From positions 246,328 to 310,327 of the forward strand of contig NZ_LT891957.1 in assembly GCF_900186465.1 (NCBI RefSeq): a stretch of 64,000 bases of DNA. Reading direction: 5' to 3'. The notes beneath the pieces are model-generated. The model had not been told where the DNA came from, did not search any database, and saw only the letters and a list, made by a program, of their open reading frames with translations. Of the stretch, positions 1-8,339 are shown piece after piece. The position numbers were made by a program, and so were the translations under genes. Each line of letters opens with the position of its first letter. Within the stretch, counting starts at the first letter, position 1. This DNA comes from Centipeda felix (lineage in GTDB: Bacteria > Bacillota > Negativicutes > Selenomonadales > Selenomonadaceae).

Positions 1-762
1 GGGGCGCGAGACCTTGGCATTCCTCACGATACGGCACGCCATCGTGAGGTCCGCGCCGCGGTCAACATAGATATGACAGATGCCGGATCCCGTCTCGATC
101 ACAGGGACGCTGCTGCTCTCCACGATGTGGCGGATCAGCCCCGCCCCGCCGCGAGGAATAAGGACATCCAGCAGCCCTGTGAGATGCGTCATCACATCCA
201 CGGCACTGCGCTCCTTCATCGCGAGCATCTGAACGGCTCCCGCAGGAATGCCGGCAGCATAGGCAGCGCGTGAAAGGACATCGGCAATAACAGCGTTGGA
301 GCGCAGTGCATCCGAGCCGCCGCGCAGGAGCACGGCATTTCCTGACTTCAGACAGAGCCCGATCGCATCCGCCGTCACATTCGGGCGCGCCTCGTAGATC
401 ATGCCGACAACCCCGAGCGGTACGCGGACACGGTGAATCTCCAGACCATTCGGACGGCGCACAGCGTAGTCCTCCCGCCCAAGCGGGTCAGGAAGCGCTG
501 CGGTCAGCCGCAGCCCCTCCGCCATCGCATGAATGCGCTCCGACGTGAGCCGCAGGCGGTCGATGTAGGAAGCACGCACACCCGCCGCCTCGGCGTCTGC
601 CACATCGGCGGCGTTCTCATGCAGGATCTCCGCCGCATGTTCCGTCAGTGCCGCCGCCATCGCATGCAGCGCCGCATCACGCACATCGCTGCGGAGCACC
701 GCAAGGGCATAGGATGCCTCCTTTGCCGCTTCTGCCTGTGCCCGCACTGCCTGCTCCATCAT
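1..762 (-). CDS. proA: Gamma-glutamyl phosphate reductase ProA (3' end cut by window edge)
   Basis: NADPH-dependent reduction of gamma-glutamyl phosphate to glutamate semialdehyde, step two of proline synthesis in the cytoplasm. 254 codons are visible from ATG 762 (MMEQAVRAQAEAAK) with no stop; the frame runs off base 1. Family stretches such as VGMIYEARPNVTADA, KSGNAVLLRGGSDA and LIPRGGAGLI are readable. The catalytic-Cys region lies beyond the edge. It follows proB by a few bases, as is usual for the glutamate-to-proline pair. The second ATG (759) is equally possible as start. Confidence 0.93.
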   Translation of the reverse strand, partial: MMEQAVRAQAEAAKEASYALAVLRSDVRDAALHAMAAALTEHAAEILHENAADVADAEAAGVRASYIDRLRLTSERIHAMAEGLRLTAALPDPLGREDYAVRRPNGLEIHRVRVPLGVVGMIYEARPNVTADAIGLCLKSGNAVLLRGGSDALRSNAVIADVLSRAAYAAGIPAGAVQMLAMKERSAVDVMTHLTGLLDVLIPRGGAGLIRHIVESSSVPVIETGSGICHIYVDRGADLTMACRIVRNAKVSRP

Positions 763-774
763 CGCCGTCGCTCC

Positions 775-1899
775 TTACTGCATCAGCACCAAATTATCCC
801 GGTGTATGATCTCCTCATGTGATGCGTCCGAGACAAGGCCTTGAAAGTCCTGTGTCTGATGCCCCATCAGCCGCGCTGTATCCGCCGCACCGTAGGCAGT
901 GATCCCACGCGCAATCTCCTGCCCCAGGGGGCTGAGCACACGTACCATCTCGCCCGCAACAAAGTCGCCGTCCACTGCCGTCACACCGACAGCGAGAACA
1001 CTCGCGCCGCGCCGCATCGCTGCCGCGCACCCGGCATCGACAGAAAGCTCTCCCGCGAGCTTCTTGCCAAAGGCGAGCCAGCTCTTGCGCGTCCTGAGAT
1101 GCGCCTCACGCGCAGGGAAGATCGTCCCGATCTCCTCCCCACGCAGAATGTTGCGGATGATGCCGTCCTCATCACCGCGCGCAATCACCATCGTCGCACC
1201 GGCATTGCGCGCAATTTTCGCCGCCTCGATCTTCGTCTGCATCCCGCCCGTGCCCTGCACTGATCCGGCACCGCCCGCAAGATGCTCAATCTCGGGCGTA
1301 ATCTCTGCGATCTCGGAGATCAGCTGCGCCGACGCATCCGTCCGCGGGTTTGCCGTATAGACTCCGTCGATATCCGAAAGGATAATGAGCGCATCGGCAT
1401 CGACAAGTGCCGCGACAACCGCCGAAAGGCTGTCGTTGTCTCCGATTTTGATCTCATCCACCGCCACAGCGTCGTTCTCATTGATGACGGGAATGACCTG
1501 CATATCGAGCAGGGCGAGAAGGGCACGGCGCGAGTTGATGTACTGATGATGACGCGCCGCATTCTCCTTGGTCAGGAGCACCTGTGCCATCGTTCGTCCA
1601 TACTCATGAAAGAGCTTTTCATAAATGTGGAGAAGGTATCCCTGACCGATCGCTGCAAGGGCCTGCCGCGCAGGCACCGCTGCAGGACGTTCCTTCATGC
1701 CGAGCGCATTCATCCCCGCCGCAATCGCACCGGAGGAAACGAGGAGAATCTCCTTGCCCTGATTGGCCTCGTCGATCAGCTCACGCACAAGATGCTCGAT
1801 GCGGCGCAGATTCATTCCGCCCGAGGGATGCGTCAGCGTACTTGTTCCAACCTTTACGACAATGCGCTTCGCCTCGGAGAGACGCGCCCGCGCATTCAC
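775..1899 (-). CDS. proB: Glutamate 5-kinase ProB
   Basis: Phosphorylates glutamate, the first and feedback-controlled step of proline synthesis. 374 aa, the usual length for the form with an amino-acid-kinase domain (about residues 8-260) followed by a C-terminal PUA domain (about 280-360, LAVGVTAVDGDFVAGEMV). Visible motifs include IVVKVGTSTLT, LLVSSGAIAAGM, INENDAVAV and GTGGMQTKIEAA. The start is GTG 1899, which overlaps the yhbY stop by 4 bp (GTGA), implying translational coupling with the ribosome-assembly genes upstream and proA downstream. Confidence 0.95.
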   Translation of the reverse strand: MNARARLSEAKRIVVKVGTSTLTHPSGGMNLRRIEHLVRELIDEANQGKEILLVSSGAIAAGMNALGMKERPAAVPARQALAAIGQGYLLHIYEKLFHEYGRTMAQVLLTKENAARHHQYINSRRALLALLDMQVIPVINENDAVAVDEIKIGDNDSLSAVVAALVDADALIILSDIDGVYTANPRTDASAQLISEIAEITPEIEHLAGGAGSVQGTGGMQTKIEAAKIARNAGATMVIARGDEDGIIRNILRGEEIGTIFPAREAHLRTRKSWLAFGKKLAGELSVDAGCAAAMRRGASVLAVGVTAVDGDFVAGEMVRVLSPLGQEIARGITAYGAADTARLMGHQTQDFQGLVSDASHEEIIHRDNLVLMQ

Positions 1900-2195
1900 A
1901 GCTCAATCCTCGGCTTGTCAAAATTTCGTTTGAACAGGAGCCCGTTCCTGCCGATCACCTGAACGAGGTTGGCGTCGGCGCGCTCGGCAAGCATGGTAAT
2001 CGCGTCTGCCGGTTCCTCCGGCGCATTCTGCAGAACACGCACCTTGATCAGCTCGCGCTTTTTTATCACCTCACGTGCGGATGCCACTACAGCAGGACTG
2101 ACTCCCTCCTTGCCGATCATGACGACCGCTTCCTCCGTCATGCCGAGGGAGCGCAGCTTTCGTATCTGCTTACTGGAAAGTGATTTTCGCAGCAA
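1896..2195 (-). CDS. yhbY: YhbY-family CRM-domain RNA-binding protein
   Basis: Small ribosome-assembly factor with one CRM domain (99 aa). The frame is open to 2237, but TTG 2195 is chosen because AACGGAGGAAAG sits just upstream and gives LLRKSLSSKQIRKLRSLG, the normal family N-terminus. The longer version would start inside the obgE stop region. The conserved VQVIGRNGLLFKR is near the C-terminus. Known family members bind pre-50S particles, which fits the position directly after obgE. The last 4 bp overlap proB. Confidence 0.9.
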   Translation of the reverse strand: MLRKSLSSKQIRKLRSLGMTEEAVVMIGKEGVSPAVVASAREVIKKRELIKVRVLQNAPEEPADAITMLAERADANLVQVIGRNGLLFKRNFDKPRIEL

Positions 2196-2208
2196 CGTCT
2201 TTCCTCCG

Positions 2209-3492
2209 TTAATCCTGATAATCGAACGCCATATCACCGATGTGGACGGTCATGCCTTCCTTGATGCCGCGTGCACGGAGCTTCTCATCCAGCCCCTTGA
2301 GCCGCCATATATACTGGAATCGGCGCACGGCTTCATCATTGTTGAAATTGGTCATAGCGACCAGCTTCTCGATGGCCTTTCCCGAGACGGTGAAATCGCC
2401 CGCATCGTTGCGTGAGACCGTCACCTTCTCGTCATCGTCCGCATTCTGATCGTAGACGACGACATCGTCCTCCTCCGCCTCCGGCTCAGGGACATAGGCG
2501 TCTAGCCACGCACCGACCCGATCAATCAGCTCCTGCACGCCTTCACGCGTCGCCGCAGAGATCGCAAAGAACGCAAGCCCCTCCTGTACGGCGAGCTCCT
2601 TCAGACGCGGCAGATGCTCCGCCGCAGAGGGAAGATCGACCTTGTTGGCGACAAGGAACTGTGTGCGCCGTGCAATCTTCTCGCTGTAGCGTGCCAACTC
2701 TGCATTGATCTTGTAGTAGTCCTCTACAGGGTCACGGCCTTCGATCCCGGAAGCATCCACAATGTGCAGGATCAGCCGTGTGCGCTCCACATGGCGCAGA
2801 AAGTCATGCCCCAGCCCCACGCCGTCGGCGGCGCCCTCGATCAGCCCGGGGATATCCGCCATGACGAAGCTCTTCTCATAGTCCGTCTGGACAACGCCGA
2901 GGACAGGCGTAATCGTCGTAAAATGGTAGTCTGCGATCTCGGGACGTGCAGCCGAGCAGGAAGCGACAAGGCTCGACTTCCCGACACTCGGATAGCCGAC
3001 CAGCCCGACATCGGCAAGCAGCTTCAGCTCAAGGCGAAGCTTTCGTCCCTCGCCCGGCTCACCGAACTCAGCAAAGGACGGCGCACGGTTGGCAGAGTTG
3101 GCAAACTTGGCATTGCCGCGCCCGCCGCGTCCGCCGCGTGCAATCACCGCCTCCATCCCAATCTCTGCGAGGTCGGCAAGCACCTCTCCTGTCGCCTCAT
3201 CCGTCACAATCGTGCCGGGCGGGACATCGACATAGAGGGGGGGCGCATTTTTACCGAACTGGTTCTTGTACTCACCGTTCTCGCCGTTCTTCGCGACGAA
3301 CTTGCGGCGATAGCGAAAGGAGAGCAGCGTATTCAGATTGCGGTCGGCACGAAAGATCACATCGCCGCCGCGTCCGCCGTCACCGCCCGAAGGACCGCCC
3401 TTGGGCATAAACTTTTCATGGCGAAACGCGGACTTGCCGTGACCGCCGTCCCCCGCTTTCACCGTGATTTGGGCACGATCGATAAACTGCAT
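2209..3492 (-). CDS. obgE: GTPase ObgE/CgtA
   Basis: Essential GTPase of late 50S assembly and stress signalling. 427 aa from ATG 3492 (MQFIDRAQITVKAGDGGHG) behind GGGAGGAGGG; the frame is open to 3600, but that extension covers hairpins. Three domains: glycine-rich OBG fold (about 1-158), G domain with P-loop GYPSVGKSSL, DIPGLIEGAADG and VANKVDL, and an OCT C-terminal domain (about 350-427). It lies downstream of rplU-prp-rpmA, a conserved Firmicutes arrangement. A strong hairpin lies just upstream of the ribosome-binding site. Confidence 0.96.
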   Translation of the reverse strand: MQFIDRAQITVKAGDGGHGKSAFRHEKFMPKGGPSGGDGGRGGDVIFRADRNLNTLLSFRYRRKFVAKNGENGEYKNQFGKNAPPLYVDVPPGTIVTDEATGEVLADLAEIGMEAVIARGGRGGRGNAKFANSANRAPSFAEFGEPGEGRKLRLELKLLADVGLVGYPSVGKSSLVASCSAARPEIADYHFTTITPVLGVVQTDYEKSFVMADIPGLIEGAADGVGLGHDFLRHVERTRLILHIVDASGIEGRDPVEDYYKINAELARYSEKIARRTQFLVANKVDLPSAAEHLPRLKELAVQEGLAFFAISAATREGVQELIDRVGAWLDAYVPEPEAEEDDVVVYDQNADDDEKVTVSRNDAGDFTVSGKAIEKLVAMTNFNNDEAVRRFQYIWRLKGLDEKLRARGIKEGMTVHIGDMAFDYQD

Positions 3493-3518
3493 ACGTCCCT
3501 CCTCCCTCTTTACACAAT

Positions 3519-3560
3519 AAGCTGTTTTCGCAAGTGCACTCTCACCTGCGAAAACAGCTT
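3519..3560 (-). promoter_or_regulatory. 14-bp-stem hairpin just upstream of obgE
   Basis: AAGCTGTTTTCGCA (3519-3532) and its exact reverse complement (3547-3560) are separated by a 14-base loop. The hairpin ends about 15 nt before the obgE Shine-Dalgarno. It has no following T-run on the minus strand, so it looks more like an RNA-processing or stability element than a terminator. Function is inferred only. Confidence 0.6.
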
Positions 3561-3568
3561 CTAAAAGA

Positions 3569-3590
3569 GCCTGTACTAGAGAGTACAGGC
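3569..3590 (-). terminator. Hairpin after rpmA, possible partial terminator
   Basis: GCCTGTACT / AGTACAGGC form a 9-bp stem with a 4-base loop, 26 nt past the rpmA stop. TCTTTTA follows on the minus strand. It could be a leaky terminator that lowers obgE expression relative to rpmA. Confidence 0.55.
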
Positions 3591-3615
3591 ATCTCTGCAT
3601 ATCAAACTTCCGTGC

Positions 3616-3918
3616 TTAGACCGCTGCGCCCGCGAGCGGATATACGCTGATCTGACGCTGATGGCGTCCCTTGCGTTCAAAGGCGACCTTGCCGTCAATC
3701 TTTGCAAAGATCGTGTCATCCTTGCCGATGCCGACATTGTGCCCCGGATGGAAATGCGTACCGCGCTGACGTACGATGATGCTGCCTGCCGTCACATGCG
3801 TGCCCGCCTGCTCCTTCACGCCAAGGCGCTTCGAATGGCTGTCACGTCCATTGCGCGTCGAGCTGACACCCTTTTTATGTGCAAAAAGCTGCAAATCAAA
3901 CGAGAACAAATTATTCAC
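3616..3918 (-). CDS. rpmA: 50S ribosomal protein L27 with cleavable N-terminal extension
   Basis: L27 lies at the peptidyl-transferase centre of the 50S subunit. 100 aa. The core begins [15 protein letters not shown], and it is preceded by [12 protein letters not shown]. In Staphylococcus and other Firmicutes such an extension is removed at the F/A junction by the cysteine protease Prp, whose gene lies immediately upstream here with a 4-bp overlap. The extension is present rather than the short proteobacterial form starting at AHKK. The remaining motifs [17 protein letters not shown] and [17 protein letters not shown] are typical. Confidence 0.97.
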   Translation of the reverse strand: MNNLFSFDLQLFAHKKGVSSTRNGRDSHSKRLGVKEQAGTHVTAGSIIVRQRGTHFHPGHNVGIGKDDTIFAKIDGKVAFERKGRHQRQISVYPLAGAAV

Positions 3919-4235
3919 CCCTTTACTGCCTGAATCTGAATGCCTTTCGGGCTGATCTTTTCAATCTCTGCGAGTCCCATCCACATGGTTCGCAGAATCG
4001 CTTCACTGCGTTCATCCGGCGGTTCAGAGAGCCGCACACGGAGGTTGCCGCTCGCAATGTCATAGGTGACGGCGCGATGCAGATGCTCCATTATTCCGAG
4101 AAGCGCGGACTGCGTGAGCGCAGATACACCGGCACAGACAATATCCTGTCCGCGTGCCGCCGTTCCGCTGTGCCCTGAAACAGCATAACCGTCGATCATC
4201 CCATCTTCATTCACGAAGATCTTGACCGAAATCAC
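3915..4235 (-). CDS. prp: Ribosomal-processing cysteine protease Prp
   Basis: YsxB/DUF464 protease that trims the L27 N-terminus. 106 aa from GTG 4235. The catalytic pair known for Prp is present at the expected numbering: His22 (in GYAVSGH) and Cys34 (in GQDIVC). It lies between rplU (3 bp upstream) and rpmA (4-bp overlap), the conserved rplU-prp-rpmA order. This is strong contextual support that the L27 extension is processed here. Confidence 0.93.
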   Translation of the reverse strand: MISVKIFVNEDGMIDGYAVSGHSGTAARGQDIVCAGVSALTQSALLGIMEHLHRAVTYDIASGNLRVRLSEPPDERSEAILRTMWMGLAEIEKISPKGIQIQAVKG

Positions 4236-4238
4236 GGA

Positions 4239-4550
4239 TTAGCCCTCGATCTTCTCGATAACGACTTTCGTGAACGGCTGACGATGCCCCTGACGCTTGC
4301 GATAGTTCGACTTCGCCTTGTACTTGAAGACCAGGATCTTCTTGCCCTTGCCGTGTGCCGCGACCTTGCCCGTCACCTTCGCACCGTCCACCATCGGACG
4401 GCCGATCTTGACATCTGCACCGTTGACAACGGTCAGAACCTGATCGAAAACGACAGCCTCGCCCTCACCCGCCTCGAGCTTCTCCACAAAAATGGTATCG
4501 CCCTCAGCGACCTTGTACTGCTTGCCGCCCGTCTTTACGATTGCATACAT
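4239..4550 (-). CDS. rplU: 50S ribosomal protein L21
   Basis: 23S rRNA-binding protein of the large subunit, 103 aa, normal length. It starts [18 protein letters not shown] behind GGGAGGTGTTTTC and carries the family signature [25 protein letters not shown] near the C-terminus. First gene of the L21-Prp-L27-Obg operon. A promoter and a structured leader of about 110 nt precede it. Confidence 0.97.
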   Translation of the reverse strand: MYAIVKTGGKQYKVAEGDTIFVEKLEAGEGEAVVFDQVLTVVNGADVKIGRPMVDGAKVTGKVAAHGKGKKILVFKYKAKSNYRKRQGHRQPFTKVVIEKIEG

Positions 4551-4663
4551 GAAAACACCTCCCTATCACGTTACTCGCCGGCTGCGGTTCGGCAGCGCCG
4601 ATTGTGTGACCTCGCCGTGCGGTTGGGGATGGGCTTTCGCCCAAACAGGCTATACGCCTACAT
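4551..4663 (-). promoter_or_regulatory. Structured 5' leader of rplU (possible L21 leader RNA)
   Basis: Between the promoter and the rplU start, the minus strand folds readily: TTTGGGCGAAAGCCC gives a tetraloop hairpin, and CGGCGCTGCCG with CGGCGAG and its partners gives a second GC-rich stem before the GGGAGG ribosome-binding site. An autoregulatory L21 leader is known in Firmicutes. I cannot check this against the covariance model, so identity is inferred. Confidence 0.45.
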
Positions 4664-4669
4664 TAGGGG

Positions 4670-4699
4670 ATAATAGCATATCAAAAGGGCAGTTGTCAA
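4670..4699 (-). promoter_or_regulatory. Promoter of the rplU operon
   Basis: Minus strand: -35 TTGACA (4694-4699), 18-bp spacer, -10 TATTAT (4670-4675) with TGC directly before it. It faces rplU and lies just past the crcB stop (4719), so it marks the end of the B12/crcB transcription unit. Confidence 0.75.
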
Positions 4700-4718
4700 G
4701 ACGGAGATTGGACAGCCC

Positions 4719-5090
4719 CTATTCCCACCCGCTCACCAGATGTTTTGCCAGAAGGAGGGCAAGGATGCCGAACACGATGCTCAGCGCGATATAGGCAAGA
4801 GCAACGGCGAGCTTTCCGTTCTCGATGAGAGAAAGCGTTTCCAACGAAAAGGTGGAGAATGTCGTAAAGCCGCCGCATATCCCTGTCTGGAGGAAGAGGA
4901 CAAGGCGCGGGTCAAGGCCGCTCTGACGTCCCGCCATGCCGACGACAGCGCCGATGGCGAAACAGCCAAGGACGTTGACAGCAAACGTGGCAAGAGGAAA
5001 ACCGCTCCCGATTTTCGGCACGATCTGTCCCAACAGAAAGCGCAAAATCGCTCCGACCGCTCCGCCAAGCCCGACGGCGAGGACGCTCAT
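4719..5090 (-). CDS. crcB: Fluoride ion channel CrcB/Fluc
   Basis: Small membrane protein exporting fluoride as a dual-topology dimer. 123 aa with four hydrophobic segments. Diagnostic stretches are GLGGAVGAILRFLL, ATFAVNVLGCFAIGAVVG and LFLQTGICGGFTTFSTFSLE. It overlaps the upstream phosphatase gene by 4 bp, so it is probably translated from the tail of the B12 operon. No fluoride riboswitch was apparent. Why a fluoride channel sits there is unclear. Confidence 0.93.
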   Translation of the reverse strand: MSVLAVGLGGAVGAILRFLLGQIVPKIGSGFPLATFAVNVLGCFAIGAVVGMAGRQSGLDPRLVLFLQTGICGGFTTFSTFSLETLSLIENGKLAVALAYIALSIVFGILALLLAKHLVSGWE

Positions 5091-5710
5091 TGTACCGTTC
5101 CCGCACGCAAATGTGCCACATCGTTCATGCGCGTCAATACAGCAAAACCGTCGTCCTCGAAGCGGATGCAGTTAACCGCCGTGTTGAGCTGAGAAACGTG
5201 CCAGATCGAGCGGATCGGCATGGCAAGTATATCGGCGATCAGAATGCGGATTGCCGCACCGTGCGAGACGATGATGACGCGCTCGCCTCGATGCTCTGCG
5301 GCGATCGTGCGCACACGCCCTGCGATGCGCTTTTGGAACACGGAAAAGTCCTCACTGTCCGGAATATTCGCATGCTCCGGATCACGGTAAAAATGCTTCA
5401 GCGTCTCGGGATCCTCGGTGTTGATCTCACTGAAGAAGCGCCCTTCCCATGCCCCGAAGTGAAGTTCGCGCAGAGCAGGATCGGGTACAACGGTCAGACC
5501 GAGCCGCGCTGCAAGCGGTGCCGCCGTCTCCATCGTCCGTATGAGGTCACTCGCATAGAACGCATCTGCATGGCCGACGTCGAGATGCTGTCCAAGCAGT
5601 GCTGCCTGTGCGTGTCCCTCCGGTGAGAGCGGCACATCTGACTGTCCCTGAAAACGTCCCGTCTTATTCCACTCGGTCTCCCCATGACGTATGATGATGA
5701 TTTCCGTCAT
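5087..5710 (-). CDS. cobC: Histidine-phosphatase family protein, probable alpha-ribazole phosphatase
   Basis: 207 aa phosphatase of the phosphoglycerate-mutase fold. The N-terminal IIIIRHGETEWN carries the phospho-His site (RHG, residues 8-10) and VIIVSHGAAIRIL carries the second catalytic His. In the B12 pathway CobC removes phosphate from alpha-ribazole 5'-phosphate or adenosylcobalamin phosphate. That role is inferred from position at the end of the cobalamin gene run. The sequence alone cannot exclude a general phosphatase or phosphoglycerate-mutase homologue. Confidence 0.8.
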   Translation of the reverse strand: MTEIIIIRHGETEWNKTGRFQGQSDVPLSPEGHAQAALLGQHLDVGHADAFYASDLIRTMETAAPLAARLGLTVVPDPALRELHFGAWEGRFFSEINTEDPETLKHFYRDPEHANIPDSEDFSVFQKRIAGRVRTIAAEHRGERVIIVSHGAAIRILIADILAMPIRSIWHVSQLNTAVNCIRFEDDGFAVLTRMNDVAHLRAGTVQ

Positions 5711-5734
5711 TTCCCTTCCCCTTCCTATGGTTTT

Positions 5735-6613
5735 CTATGCGCGAATCTCACAGACAACGCCGCCCGAGATCAGCCGTTCTTGACGCATAAAGGCATACGT
5801 GCCGTAAAATTCCTGTGCCAGCTGATGCGTACGCGCGTCGATCGCCGCCGTCGACAGATCGGATGCCCAGAGTGCACCGACCACCGTACCGCTGTGTGCC
5901 ACCAGTACACCGAGCGCGCCTCTGCTCTGCGCCGCCGTGATGAATCGTTCCAGCTCCGGTTTTTCTAGGTGCTGCTGGTTGCGCCGTGCGCTCTCGGTCG
6001 CCGCCTGTCCGAGGAGGCGCTCTTTTTCTGCCCCACTCACGGCAAATGCCTGATCGACTGTATGCAGCAGAGCGCGATAGGCGTCGTCCTGGTCGCCTGC
6101 ATTGCCCTTGCTCTGATAGTAGGCGATAGTATCGACCTCACCGCCCGCATCGAAGATGGAGACGCCGAGCAGCGGAACATTATGGTACTGACCGAACAGT
6201 TCCCCCGTCGTATGACTGACGTGCGAAAGCCCCGCGAAGGCAATGCCGTCGCTCGGCTCGATGGCGATGGCGATGTCCATGATCTCGCGTCCCGTCAGTT
6301 CCCGTCCGTATGCACGCGCTGCGGCATAGGAGACCGCTGCAATATCCGCACTCGAGGATGCCATGCCCTTTCCCTGCGGGATCTCCGTCTCAAGACGGAT
6401 GCCAAAGCGAAACGCCTCCTCACCGATGTGAGCGAGCGTCCGCCGCAGTGCTTCCTGCGCCTTGGTTCCCAGTGCATGTATCCCCGTAAACGCATCCGAG
6501 ACCGTCGCCGTCGCATACATACTGATCGGTGCGGTGACAAGAAACGGCGTTCCCGCAAGAGAGCCCTCGATCAGCTCCCCGCAGGACGCGGGCGCTTTTG
6601 CTATAATTTCCAT
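5735..6613 (-). CDS. pduX: GHMP kinase, probable L-threonine kinase (PduX type)
   Basis: GHMP-superfamily small-molecule kinase, 292 aa from ATG 6613 (MEIIAKAPASCGELIEG) behind GGGGG; a TTG four codons earlier is also possible. The ATP-binding loop IPQGKGMASSSADIAAV is typical of the superfamily. The AxxSCGELIxG start is characteristic of PduX-type kinases, which make L-threonine phosphate, the precursor of the aminopropanol arm of B12. It overlaps cobS by 13 bp. The next enzyme, threonine-phosphate decarboxylase (CobD), is not in this window. Confidence 0.85.
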   Translation of the reverse strand: MEIIAKAPASCGELIEGSLAGTPFLVTAPISMYATATVSDAFTGIHALGTKAQEALRRTLAHIGEEAFRFGIRLETEIPQGKGMASSSADIAAVSYAAARAYGRELTGREIMDIAIAIEPSDGIAFAGLSHVSHTTGELFGQYHNVPLLGVSIFDAGGEVDTIAYYQSKGNAGDQDDAYRALLHTVDQAFAVSGAEKERLLGQAATESARRNQQHLEKPELERFITAAQSRGALGVLVAHSGTVVGALWASDLSTAAIDARTHQLAQEFYGTYAFMRQERLISGGVVCEIRA

Positions 6614-7371
6614 AATAACCCCCAAATGTTCGGATGTGTTGATGCCAGGGAAAAGGTGGCGAGAACCAGAGTCTCCGTCAATACGGTGACCGCACCATAG
6701 ACATCACCTGTCACTCCGCCGAGGATATTGGTGATCGTGCGGCAGAAAAGAAGGGCAAAGAGCACGCCCAACAGCAGCGAAAGTGCCGCCAATACGCCCC
6801 ACGGCAGGACAAGCACCGCCGTCGTCACAGCAGCGATGAGAACGGTGCGTCGATCTGCCATATCGGCAAAGGTCTTTCCGACACCTTCCGCACGGGCGTA
6901 TGGAAAGAGCGCGATCGCAAGTACCATGGCAAGCCTGCCGATGATTGGCATGACGAAGAGCGCGGGCACAAAGAGGAGCGGATGCATATCGGAGATCAGG
7001 GCAAACTGCACGAACATGAGCATGACGAAAGAAACGACGCCAAATGCGCCCGCGCGGCTGTCCTTCATGATCTCGAGCTGACGTGCGCGCTCCCGCCCCG
7101 AGAAGATGCCGTCCGCCGTATCCATAAAACCGTCCGCATGGATGCCGCCCGTCAGGAGAATCGGCAGGATGAGGATCAGGACGCACGTCAGCGACCGCAC
7201 GCCGAGGAAGTAGATGAGCACCCATGCCGCAAGCATGTAGCACAGGCCGAGCACGAGCCCGACCAGCGGGAAAAAACGCGTACTGCGCCCAAAGTCCTCC
7301 GCCGTCCACGCCGTCTGTCGGACGAAGCGGATCCGTGTGAGAAACTGAAGGCCGATCAAAAAAGAATGCAT
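6601..7371 (-). CDS. cobS: Adenosylcobinamide-GDP ribazoletransferase CobS
   Basis: Integral membrane cobalamin(-5'-phosphate) synthase joining adenosylcobinamide-GDP and alpha-ribazole (phosphate). 256 aa, normal length, with several hydrophobic helices. The acidic motif GGIHADGFMDTADGIFSG (about residues 77-94) and KDSRAGAFG are hallmarks of the family. It follows cbiB by 11 bp and overlaps the PduX-like gene, so the lower-ligand assembly steps are clustered. Confidence 0.95.
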   Translation of the reverse strand: MHSFLIGLQFLTRIRFVRQTAWTAEDFGRSTRFFPLVGLVLGLCYMLAAWVLIYFLGVRSLTCVLILILPILLTGGIHADGFMDTADGIFSGRERARQLEIMKDSRAGAFGVVSFVMLMFVQFALISDMHPLLFVPALFVMPIIGRLAMVLAIALFPYARAEGVGKTFADMADRRTVLIAAVTTAVLVLPWGVLAALSLLLGVLFALLFCRTITNILGGVTGDVYGAVTVLTETLVLATFSLASTHPNIWGLLWKL

Positions 7372-7382
7372 AGAACCGATCC

Positions 7383-8339
7383 TTAACGATAGAGCGAAAA
7401 CAAATAGGCAAAGAGCAGAAAGAGAACCGTCGCCGTATACATGAGCCGTACCGCGCCCAAGATGTGTTTGGGGGCAATGTCCATGTGGGCGTCGCCCATA
7501 TAAGCACGGAAGTGCTTTTGTCCAAAGTAGTAGTTGATGCCGCCGAGACGGATGTGCAGTGCGCCCGCCACAGGAGCCTCCGCATATCCGCCGTTCGGAC
7601 TGGGATGCCCCGCCGCGTCGCGCCGCAGGATAAAGAGCGCGTTGCGTGCATCATAGCGCAGGAGGAAGGCCGCCATCACAAAGAGGATGCTCGTGATGCG
7701 CGCGGGAACATAGTTCAGCACATCGTCCACACGCGCCGCCATGCGCCCGAAGTAGAGATAGCGGTCATTCTTGTAGCCGAGCATGGAGTCCATTGTATTC
7801 GCTGCCCGATAGAGCACGGCGAGCGGTGCGCCGCCGAGGAGAAAGAAGAAAAGCGGCGAGATGACTCCGTCCACTGTATTCTCCGCGACGGTCTCAATCG
7901 CCGCGCGCGCAGCGTCCTCCTCGTCGAGCTCCGCCGTATCCCGCCCGACGATATAGCCGACGCGCACCCGTGCACCCACAAGGTTATCCCCGTCGAGCAG
8001 GGCATAGATTTCATGCCCCGCCTTTGCCAGTGACCGTGGAGAGATACAGAAATAGAGCAGGATGATTTCGAGGACATCTGCCCCCCATGCCACAGGCAGA
8101 TGCCGCGCGGCAAGGATCAGCCCCTCCGCCGCAGCGTAGGAAATCGAGAGGACAATCAGCACCAGCAGAGTCCCCATGGCGAACTTCCTGCCGTCTCCTC
8201 CATAGGATGGATAGAGGTGCCGATCCAGCCATCCGATAAATCGCCCGAGAAAGGCGACGGGATGCAGGCGGTTCTGCGGATCCCCCGCTATCGTATCGAG
8301 AAAAAACGCCGCCATGGCGGCGATGGGCGGGGTGATCAT
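7383..8339 (-). CDS. cbiB: Adenosylcobinamide-phosphate synthase CbiB
   Basis: Membrane enzyme that attaches aminopropanol phosphate to adenosylcobyric acid. 318 aa with hydrophobic helices. Diagnostic LDTIAGDPQNRLHPVAFLGRFI occurs near the N-terminus; ETVAENTVDGVISPLFFFLLGGAP and RAANTMDSMLGYKNDRY follow. Start ATG 8339 overlaps the cobQ stop by 4 bp. The N-terminal MAAFFLDTI segment is membrane-like. Confidence 0.95.
   Translation of the reverse strand: MITPPIAAMAAFFLDTIAGDPQNRLHPVAFLGRFIGWLDRHLYPSYGGDGRKFAMGTLLVLIVLSISYAAAEGLILAARHLPVAWGADVLEIILLYFCISPRSLAKAGHEIYALLDGDNLVGARVRVGYIVGRDTAELDEEDAARAAIETVAENTVDGVISPLFFFLLGGAPLAVLYRAANTMDSMLGYKNDRYLYFGRMAARVDDVLNYVPARITSILFVMAAFLLRYDARNALFILRRDAAGHPSPNGGYAEAPVAGALHIRLGGINYYFGQKHFRAYMGDAHMDIAPKHILGAVRLMYTATVLFLLFAYLFSLYR

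Noticed and set aside
3493-3600. Longer ObgE start at 3600
   Set aside because: The extra 36 residues would be encoded by the two hairpins, do not resemble Obg, and ATG 3492 has a strong ribosome-binding site.
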